A stretch of 42,460 nucleotides of DNA from NIOZ-UU13 sp964417935 (GTDB lineage: Bacteria; Planctomycetota; Phycisphaerae; Sedimentisphaerales; Anaerobacaceae): the NCBI GenBank assembly GCA_964417935.1, contig CAYQKF010000034.1, positions 1 through 42,460 of the forward strand, written 5' to 3'. The position numbers were made by a program, and so were the translations under genes. The notes below the pieces were generated by a model, which did not search any database, was not told the origin of the DNA, and worked only from the letters and a program-made list of their open reading frames with translations. Positions 25,794-32,415 of the stretch are shown piece after piece. How positions within the stretch are numbered: position 1 is the first letter of the stretch; every line of letters starts with the position of its first letter.

Positions 25794-25943
25794 TTATGTG
25801 TGTTGGCTTGGTATTTGCAACTGAATATTGCCAAGCTTTACTTGGGTGTCTGAACTCTGGGTGCCTTTGCCCACCACCTCGCCGGAAAAGATATTCTCGC
25901 ATCGCACGAAACGCATAGTGAGCTCGATATACGTTTTTCTTAC
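25794..25943 (-). pseudogene. TOBE-like C-terminal remnant of an ABC ATPase
   Basis: Read on the minus strand, an open frame runs from the edge of the MITE-like element to a TAA at 25794-25796. It contains MRFVRCENIFSGEVVGKG, then QVKLGNIQLQIP. 'RF..ENIF.GEVV' and the closing beta-strands are what follow the nucleotide-binding domain in ModC/WtpC-type ATPases. No nucleotide-binding part is left. A 40-codon ORF from ATG 25916 is possible. The piece lies in the leader of the receptor gene. Identification is by pattern and moderate. Confidence 0.45.
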
Positions 25944-25948
25944 AAGAC

Positions 25949-26114
25949 TTTTGCAAAATCGAGGTTAGGCATACTTTGAAAAGAAAAAATTGTCTTTTGA
26001 TTTTTTCTTTTCAAACAGTAAGCTGTTGCCTAACAAGAAGTTAACTAATTATTTAAGAAAATCGAAAAAGATGATTTTCTTAAATAATATATGCCTAACC
26101 TCAATTTTGCAAAA
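25949..26114. mobile_element. MITE-like element with 25-bp inverted ends and two perfect hairpins
   Basis: Left end TTTTGCAAAAT-C-GAGGTTAGGCATA (25949-25973) and right end 26090-26114 are inverted copies with 24 of 25 matches. Inside are two perfect hairpins, each with a 16-bp stem and 9-base loop: arms 25975-25990/26000-26015 and 26048-26063/26073-26088. There is no coding capacity. A solo copy of one end lies at 14565. It sits between the receptor operon and the prepilin gene stop (26129). No clear target duplication is seen. Confidence 0.7.
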
Positions 26115-26128
26115 CTTCAATTTCATAT

Positions 26129-26890
26129 TCAGCGGTAGGTGTCCCTTGGTCTTTTGTAAACTCGGCCGACATGACCGTCCAGGAAGTTCACATTGACACC
26201 GCCTTCTGTTTGTCCCGGCTTGCGGCCATGCGGGAAGATGCCTTGCTTACGAAAGAAGTCGCATACCACCCAAATCTCCGCCGGACTCGCATTACTGCAC
26301 TGACGATATCGCTCATCCTGAATTTTACTCTTGCTTGTTGTGCCAAGCCAATCACGATGGGCCTCCATACCATGCAACGTTAATTGCCGCGGTAGGTAAT
26401 AGGTAGGATCGCGCCATGTCTTTCCATCCGGCTCCTGTTTGTTGGCGCGGAAACTCCAGTAAATGTATGTAATATTACCCATATAACGGTTGTGCGAAGT
26501 ATCAATTACTGAATCAATACCTCCGATAGGTACGCCCCCATCCGGATCATTCGCAAACTGCTCCATGAATTTGGCTTGTGGACAATAGAAAGCTTTTATT
26601 AAGCTGTCATCTTTATATGCATTGAGCTTTGCCAGCAACCTGCGGTGAGGATTGTGCTCGGTCGGCTCCAGAGGATAACGGTTCTGGCGGTCATCGTTGG
26701 CGTACATGATTAAGGCAATATTTACCTGCCGTAGGTTACTGAGACAGGATGTTTCATTGGCTCTAAATCGCACTTTATACAAGGCAGGTAACAATATCCC
26801 CATCAATAAAGCGATAATAGCAATAACCACTAATAGCTCGATTAGGGTAAAACCTCTTTTCGACCGATTTTGATTTTGCATTCTACTCAT
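26129..26890 (-). CDS. Type II secretion/prepilin-like protein (X-DG-H C-terminus)
   Basis: A 253-residue protein. A short basic leader and KRG-FTLIELLVVIAIIALL form a type IV prepilin signal and N-terminal helix; cleavage is expected after Gly. The body has CLSNLRQVNIALIMYANDD and the C-terminal GGVNVNFLDGHVGRVYK, the planctomycete H-X9-DG-type ending seen in the many pseudopilin-like proteins of this phylum. The ATG at 26890 is five bases after the stop of a broken methyltransferase copy. It is the second of two methyltransferase-prepilin units. The role is probably envelope-exposed; no secretion machinery is present here. Confidence 0.85.
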   Translation of the reverse strand: MSRMQNQNRSKRGFTLIELLVVIAIIALLMGILLPALYKVRFRANETSCLSNLRQVNIALIMYANDDRQNRYPLEPTEHNPHRRLLAKLNAYKDDSLIKAFYCPQAKFMEQFANDPDGGVPIGGIDSVIDTSHNRYMGNITYIYWSFRANKQEPDGKTWRDPTYYLPRQLTLHGMEAHRDWLGTTSKSKIQDERYRQCSNASPAEIWVVCDFFRKQGIFPHGRKPGQTEGGVNVNFLDGHVGRVYKRPRDTYR

Positions 26891-26894
26891 TATC

Positions 26895-27115
26895 TTACAC
26901 TTCTCCTTCTCCTTTTCTGCTTATGTTTGCTTCAGGTTTATTAAATTCGACCCAAACCTCATAGTTGACTTTTTCACTGCCTGGCGGTTTCAGCTTGTCA
27001 ATGCGGTAATCTTCGATTCCCGGCTCATTCATAACATTTTACAGTTTATTAGCTGTCTTCGCCACATTATTATTCATTTTTACGTTATTTCGCGCATATC
27101 CTTTTCGCCCTTCCA
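26895..27115 (-). pseudogene. 3' remnant of a duplicated methyltransferase gene
   Basis: Translation of the minus strand gives MNNNVAKTANKL, a stop, then NVMNEPGIEDYRID, KLKPPGSEKVNYEVWVEF and NKPE. This matches the C-terminus of the intact methyltransferase at 28177-28935 (KTANELSDIMNDLGIKDYRID, PPGSENVNYGVWVEF) almost position by position. Similarity at the DNA level continues to about 27115. An in-frame stop and loss of the whole catalytic part mark it as a pseudogene. It precedes a prepilin gene exactly as the intact copy does. Confidence 0.85.
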
Positions 27116-27280
27116 ATCGGTGTTATGCGCAATTTTTTCGGCAATTTTTAACTACGATTGGTAATACCATAGAAAATGAAATTATAATTAAATTATCAAG
27201 TATCATCAATATATAAAAGCCGTCATCGAACCGTTGGAAAATCGCCAGGTTGCTTCGCACAAGTGCGGTCATTAAGTTCC
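27116..27280. other. AT-rich spacer, nothing recognised
   Basis: Spacer between the prepilin stop at 27281 and the methyltransferase remnant. No protein-like frame, promoter or hairpin that I can support. Confidence 0.4.
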
Positions 27281-28162
27281 TTACGGCTCTTTCCGTCCAG
27301 TACCACTCCACAAACGATTGCTCCCGACGGGATGGTCGGCTATGACATTGCCATCAGAATCAAGCACGTATCCAAGTTCTGTCAACGACATGTGTTCAGC
27401 GTGCCCATCCACAAAAGAAACGTTTGCCTTTCCGTTGTGTCGGGCTTCGGCGGGCGAATGCTGTTGCGCAATAACTGGTCCTATATCCGTATAACCAAAT
27501 TGCCGGGCTCGTTTACTAAGTGCTATCTTAGGCGGGTCAAGCGTGTAGGAGTGTTTACCGTGGGGGATACCGCCGCCACGACTGTCAGCCACGATAACAG
27601 TCTCACTCTGCCGCTGGAGTTTTGCGAGATAGACCGGAAAATTCTGGAAGTGTCCTGCATCTTCCGTTAATCTCGGATTGCCGAGATATTGATAGTTGTA
27701 TCCATACGAGCCGTTCCGTATGTCCCGCTGCTCGAAACCACTATGCCTGAATGAAGGGCACATGAAATAATCATTGGTTATAATCAGCGTGTCGTCGTCA
27801 TCGAAGTAACCTTTACTGTTAATACTCTCAACGTGAGGCGACGGATCAATTACCGGCCCTATGCCGTGGTCAAAAAACCACTGCCACCTTGGATTCTTCC
27901 GCCCGTATTCGTTGACATAACCATCAGGATCGGTGGGCTTAGCTCTCCTCATCCGATACGGTGGAAACCCATCATCCCCTTCAAGAGCATATATATATCC
28001 TGCCATCGAAATCCGCCTGACGTTGCCCATGCAGATTATGGAACGCGCCGACTCACGTGCTCTGCCCAACACCGGCAACAGTATCCCCATAAGCAAGGCG
28101 ATAATCGAGATAACCACTAATAACTCGATAAGTGTAAAACCTGTTTGTTTTTTCTTTCTGAT
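27281..28162 (-). CDS. Type II secretion/prepilin-like protein with non-canonical start
   Basis: The prepilin signal KKKQTG-FTLIELLVVISIIALL requires translation to begin upstream of 28117, but there is no ATG, GTG or TTG in that frame. The codons corresponding to the two ATGs of the sister gene (26890, 26881) are ATA (28171) and ATC (28162). AAAGGA lies at 28173-28178, ten bases before ATC 28162 and one base before ATA. The preceding methyltransferase stops at 28177, so coupled initiation at a near-cognate codon is possible. Otherwise only a GTG at 28117 remains, which would delete the processing site. The C-terminus contains NGKANVSFVDGHAEHM, the X-DG-H pattern. Otherwise the gene looks intact (about 293 residues from ATC). 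Confidence 0.7.
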   Translation of the reverse strand: MRKKKQTGFTLIELLVVISIIALLMGILLPVLGRARESARSIICMGNVRRISMAGYIYALEGDDGFPPYRMRRAKPTDPDGYVNEYGRKNPRWQWFFDHGIGPVIDPSPHVESINSKGYFDDDDTLIITNDYFMCPSFRHSGFEQRDIRNGSYGYNYQYLGNPRLTEDAGHFQNFPVYLAKLQRQSETVIVADSRGGGIPHGKHSYTLDPPKIALSKRARQFGYTDIGPVIAQQHSPAEARHNGKANVSFVDGHAEHMSLTELGYVLDSDGNVIADHPVGSNRLWSGTGRKEP

Positions 28163-28176
28163 TCTACCTATGTCCT

Positions 28177-28935
28177 TTATTCTGTCTCTTGTTGTTTTTC
28201 AGGCTTATAAAATTCCACCCAAACTCCGTAGTTGACATTTTCACTGCCAGGCGGTTTCGGTATGTCAATGCGATAGTCTTTGATTCCCAAGTCATTCATA
28301 ATATCAGATAGCTCATTAGCTGTTTTTTCCACATCGTAGTTCATTTTTCTATGCTGTTTTGTGCGTATCTTTTTTGCCGTTTCAACAGGCAGGTTTCTCG
28401 AGAAACCCCGTCCAATGTAAGCCGCCGCGCCAGGTTTGAGTACGCGATATATCTCGCCGAACGCCTGGGCCTTATCTTCCCAAAAATGGAAAGAAGCCCT
28501 GGAGACGATGATGTCCGCATAGTTATCGCGAAAAGGAAGAGAATGAGCATCGGCGAAGATGGCGCTGACCCGGTGTCCAAAACCGTGTTCTTCTGCTTGC
28601 CTGTAGAAAAATGCGAAAAAATGCGGATTGATATCGGTATTGATCCAGTGAAGTCGTGTGCGCTTACACAATTCGACAATGAGCGTGCCTGGGCCGCTTC
28701 CTAAGTCAATCCCGATACCATCTTTTTTGCCTAAGTCGAAATCTGCAACAATCTGTTCAGCCAAAGGAGCATATACAGGCGCCAGTGTCTTACGGCTGGT
28801 TCTTATCATACCAAGCGCACTTCGCTCGGTATATTTTTCATCCGAAGGTAACGACAAGGCTTTATCGTGGAAGCAGCCTGCTCCGCAAAAGAACAACGTC
28901 AGGATAAGCAAATGAAATCGCTTTATCATTTTCAT
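28177..28935 (-). CDS. Exported SAM-dependent methyltransferase-like protein
   Basis: A 252-residue protein. An N-terminal hydrophobic segment ends in CGAGC, a possible lipoprotein site. The methyltransferase core follows: IGIDLGSGPGTLIVEL (motif I), INTDINPHF, FADAHSLPFRDNYADIIVSRASFHFW and EIYRVLKPGAAAYIG. This is a class I methyltransferase of the UbiE/type 11 kind. An export signal on a SAM enzyme is unusual but matches the PQQ fusions of this window. Starts at 28950 or 28935 are possible; the latter begins directly before the basic/hydrophobic signal. It follows the large PQQ-like gene by about 70 bases and leads into a prepilin gene; the pair is duplicated downstream. Confidence 0.8.
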   Translation of the reverse strand: MKMIKRFHLLILTLFFCGAGCFHDKALSLPSDEKYTERSALGMIRTSRKTLAPVYAPLAEQIVADFDLGKKDGIGIDLGSGPGTLIVELCKRTRLHWINTDINPHFFAFFYRQAEEHGFGHRVSAIFADAHSLPFRDNYADIIVSRASFHFWEDKAQAFGEIYRVLKPGAAAYIGRGFSRNLPVETAKKIRTKQHRKMNYDVEKTANELSDIMNDLGIKDYRIDIPKPPGSENVNYGVWVEFYKPEKQQETE

Positions 28936-29007
28936 TGAGCTAATCTCCACTCAAGACTTTAGACATCAGCTACATTCTCCGAGTACCGGTCGTATGTAAC
29001 AATAAGA

Positions 29008-32000
29008 CTACCCTTCCGTCTCACTTTTACTGGAGGCAAAGACTTTCTGACCAAAGCACAAAATCTGTCCATCTTCAAGAGTTACTACAATACGACCTTT
29101 GCGGTCAACGGCTAAGCCCCAGTTTACCGGAGCCGACGGCACGGCCTCAGACCACAGAAGCCTGCCATCCTTAAGATTCAAGGCGACAATCTCTGATTTA
29201 TTTGCAACCACCACGGCGTTGCTGCACACAGCTAAAGCGACACTGTCTTTACAATCGTAGCTCCATAATGGCTTATCCCTGACGCCAAGTCTTTTCCAAT
29301 CAACCTGGAACCGATTTCTGCCCTCTGCCATCTTGTTGCTCAATAATTTCCTGTCAATATTCTCGAAGCATAAAACCCTCTTATTGTTCTGACTGCTTAA
29401 CCAAACAACATCTCGACCACCGCTCGATGTAAGAAAGACCTTGTTGAAGACGGTAGCGTCGAAGACATCATACTTCGGGTGTGCGTAGAATGGCTTACCG
29501 TAAGCCACGACTTGGTCCGCGAGCAGCGAAAGCTCCCAGCCGCGAGGGCTTTGCGATGTAATAACATTGTTTTGTGCAAGCTGTCGGAGAATGGCTGGGT
29601 CGTTAAGGCATTTTCCGTCTGAAATGTTATAGACAGCCGGCGAGAGAGATGTGCCGCTGGCTAAGTAGAGCTTGCCGTCGTGAAGTAGTTGATGGCCCTG
29701 CACGCTCACTCCGGTACGGGCTTGCCGGTCCAGATGACCTGACGTGTTGTTCTGCCATTTTATTCGGCCGCTCGCGGCATCGAGCGCATAGACATAAGTG
29801 CCGTCATAATTAACGATACCGGCGGCGATATAGGCAATGCCGTCTTCGACCAGCACCCCGCTTGCGGCCGGCCAAGTGGACAGCAGCGAGTCATATACAG
29901 GTATTTTGCGCTCCACCGGAGCTGCACGAAACCGCCACAGAAGCCGGCCCGTCTGTCCCTCGAAGGCATAAACCCATCCATCGCCGGAACCCAATAAAGC
30001 ACGACCCTTCCAGATTGTCGGAGGAAAGCGGACAGCACCGCCGGTATAGGCCTTCCACCGCAACCGGCCGTCCACCGCATCCAGGGCCCGGACGATGCCA
30101 TCGGGACCACTGGAAAATACCAGGCCACCAACTGTAACCGGAGCCGTAGGAACAGAAGCTGTGGGCTCAGGTGTTGTCTTCGGCTTAAACCGCCAGAGTA
30201 GTGTGGATTTCTCAGGGATGGCTGCTTCTGTTGTCGCACTGCCGGTATTGTCTGCGCGGAAAGTAGGCCAATCAGCAGACGATTCATGTAAGCTTGCGAC
30301 CTTTGTTAAATCCCTGGCGCCTTTCTCTAAACGTCGCGATTCAGTTGCACGCGGACTAAAGTCGAAATCCCCTGCAGGTCCAAGGCAGGTAATACCATAG
30401 AGTGTAAGCTGGCAATCACAAACCGACGGCCAGAAGTATAGCAGACCATTAGCGATAGTTACGCCGTCGTGACATGGGGGACGCATAGGTGAAATCCAGT
30501 CCGGACGCCCGCTCGCTAAGTCCAAACGTGTCGAACCACCTCTGGCACGGTAGAATATGGCATCGATAGACCCTGTCGGCCGAGTGCATGCCCGACGAGC
30601 TGTCTTGAACTCCGCCAATACTTGACCGGTAAGCGGTTCGAACTTCTTGCTGAGATTACCTTCGTCATTTTGACCGCTGAGACCATATAGCCCATCGTCT
30701 CGAAGGACCAACTGAAAGTTACTGTAAGAATTCTCCCAGAGAATGCTTCCGTCTTCGGTGGAAACGGCAAGAAGTTTGCCAACCTGTGGACCGGCAAAGT
30801 ACAAGGCCTTATCGCTGCACTGCAGATAGTTTGTAGTTCGCCAGTTGGTGCGCCAATCCTGCCGGTTCTGATATGTCCCGAGCGACTTAAACAACTCGGG
30901 TGCACTGTCCGGGGTCTTTCGCCAGATTACTTTGCCGGTTTTCGCATTCAGGCAGGTCAGATACGCTCCAAATCGAAAGATATAGATTCGCCCGTTTTTC
31001 ATACACATTGCCCGGCTGTCAACCGGCTCAGCTTCCCGATAGCTCCACAGGACCTTTTTCGTCTTCGGGTCAATGGCCAGCACATTTCGACCGAAGCCCC
31101 ACGGATGTGCTGCGTACGCTTTCTCGCTGTCCCTGATACCGTCAGGCTGATTAAAGCCCTTTGATATCGGGTTCCAAGGCCAGCCGTGTAGCTCCCGGCG
31201 CCATCGCATTGTTGGGTCTCTTTGTTCCTGTTGGCCCATAAGCGCATAGAGCACGCCATCTTCCAGAGCCATCCACTTCCAGAATGTCCCGCCAGCTTTT
31301 TCCACCGGTGGGATAATTTCATCCTTCAATTTGCCGGTAGCTGTATCAATTAGCTTACAGGACTTATCGTCGCCGACATACAATGTCGTCGGTGTTGCAA
31401 TCATTGTATTGCGATGAATCATCACGCCCTCAGCCAGGTCCCGCTGCCAGAGCATCGTGCCGTTATAGCCGTCGAACGCCACGAGCTTATTGAGCAGGGG
31501 TTCTTCCCGTGTCTTGAAGGCCACGTGTCCGAACGCCTTGAACGTACGACCCGCCGAGGTCACCGCCACCTGAGGCATCGGCGCATAGCGCGGCTCAGCT
31601 AAAAACTGTGTCAGATAGGGTGCTCGAATGACTGTGTCTTCTGATTGCGGGTTATTGTCCGGTCCGTGATAAGGATGGCTCCAGTCATCTACTCCTTCGT
31701 GAAACGGCTTAACCAAAACTTCGCGCCCTAATAGAGCCTTGCCCTGGGGACGCAGGACCCGGAGCACCTCAGCCTTGGGTGCCTTACCCACGGCAACAAC
31801 AGCGTCAGCCAGATTGTCGGCCAAATGTATCTTAGTCAATGCACCCTTTTCTACAAAAATACGTCTCCCGTAGAAACCCGCCTCGTCAACTATCCCGCGC
31901 ACGTTTTCGACATCCTTTGCGCGACGCAACTGCACATATATCAGCAGCTCACTCTGTCGTGCCAGCTCCAGGGCAGTCTCGCACTTCCTGTCGCCAAGCA

Positions 32001-32130
32001 CTACGCAGATTCCGCGAGTAACGCCGATCCTTTCGAGAATCGGTTTGTTCTGGTCAGCCAAACAGATAAGGGGCAGACAGAACAGAATACCAGCAGCTGT
32101 TGTCAATAGACCTGCTTTTTTCTTTCTCAT
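29008..32130 (-). CDS. Exported PQQ-like beta-propeller protein with degenerate methyltransferase fold
   Basis: A 1040-residue third member of the family at 11244 and 14622. It has a cleavable signal (about 1-26), a shortened Rossmann-like part (about 35-125) and the linker VKPFHEGVDDWSHPYHGPDNN, then two propeller blocks (FDGYNGTMLWQRD, AIDPKTKKVLWSY, LNAKTGKVIWRK; ADWPTFRADNTGSA, ALDAVDGRLRWK, GSGDGWVYAFEGQTG). At the motif I position it reads VVLGDRKC (43-50) instead of the glycine-rich HLGCGNG, so SAM binding is doubtful. AAAAGGAG just before the ATG and a promoter at 32186-32214 support the start. It heads the operon with the methyltransferase and prepilins. Confidence 0.82.
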   Translation of the reverse strand: MRKKKAGLLTTAAGILFCLPLICLADQNKPILERIGVTRGICVVLGDRKCETALELARQSELLIYVQLRRAKDVENVRGIVDEAGFYGRRIFVEKGALTKIHLADNLADAVVAVGKAPKAEVLRVLRPQGKALLGREVLVKPFHEGVDDWSHPYHGPDNNPQSEDTVIRAPYLTQFLAEPRYAPMPQVAVTSAGRTFKAFGHVAFKTREEPLLNKLVAFDGYNGTMLWQRDLAEGVMIHRNTMIATPTTLYVGDDKSCKLIDTATGKLKDEIIPPVEKAGGTFWKWMALEDGVLYALMGQQEQRDPTMRWRRELHGWPWNPISKGFNQPDGIRDSEKAYAAHPWGFGRNVLAIDPKTKKVLWSYREAEPVDSRAMCMKNGRIYIFRFGAYLTCLNAKTGKVIWRKTPDSAPELFKSLGTYQNRQDWRTNWRTTNYLQCSDKALYFAGPQVGKLLAVSTEDGSILWENSYSNFQLVLRDDGLYGLSGQNDEGNLSKKFEPLTGQVLAEFKTARRACTRPTGSIDAIFYRARGGSTRLDLASGRPDWISPMRPPCHDGVTIANGLLYFWPSVCDCQLTLYGITCLGPAGDFDFSPRATESRRLEKGARDLTKVASLHESSADWPTFRADNTGSATTEAAIPEKSTLLWRFKPKTTPEPTASVPTAPVTVGGLVFSSGPDGIVRALDAVDGRLRWKAYTGGAVRFPPTIWKGRALLGSGDGWVYAFEGQTGRLLWRFRAAPVERKIPVYDSLLSTWPAASGVLVEDGIAYIAAGIVNYDGTYVYALDAASGRIKWQNNTSGHLDRQARTGVSVQGHQLLHDGKLYLASGTSLSPAVYNISDGKCLNDPAILRQLAQNNVITSQSPRGWELSLLADQVVAYGKPFYAHPKYDVFDATVFNKVFLTSSGGRDVVWLSSQNNKRVLCFENIDRKLLSNKMAEGRNRFQVDWKRLGVRDKPLWSYDCKDSVALAVCSNAVVVANKSEIVALNLKDGRLLWSEAVPSAPVNWGLAVDRKGRIVVTLEDGQILCFGQKVFASSKSETEG

Positions 32131-32185
32131 TTTTTCTCCTTTTCGTTCACTATTCCCCCAACATGCTTGATTTTAGTGTTTTCAT

Positions 32186-32214
32186 ATTATGGATTCTATG
32201 GTATTTAGGCTCAA
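32186..32214 (-). promoter_or_regulatory. Sigma-70-like promoter for the minus-strand PQQ operon
   Basis: On the minus strand, TTGAGC (32214-32209) and CATAAT (32191-32186) are 17 bases apart. A start near 32179 gives a leader of about 48 bases. The rest of the 285-base divergent gap shows no clear element for the kinase gene. Confidence 0.4.
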
Positions 32215-32415
32215 AAGGCAATGTTTTTTGCTACATTACTCGGGAAAATTACACAAGAAAAATTTCTTGAATACTTCAGCCAAATGTGGGATAAAATCGG
32301 TTTTATATGCTGAACAGGGTGAATTGTCTAACCTTTGCCGGGCATTTAGATTGTTGCTCCAAAATCCCTGTAGAGCGAGGTTGAATAGGCGTTGACTAAG
32401 TGAGCATCGACAACT

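Noticed and set aside
25797..25940. Molybdenum-cofactor riboswitch in the receptor leader
   Set aside because: The conserved core could not be recognised, and the stretch reads better as a protein remnant.
27833..28235. Plus-strand frames opposite the prepilin and methyltransferase
   Set aside because: The minus-strand proteins have clear family motifs; these have none.
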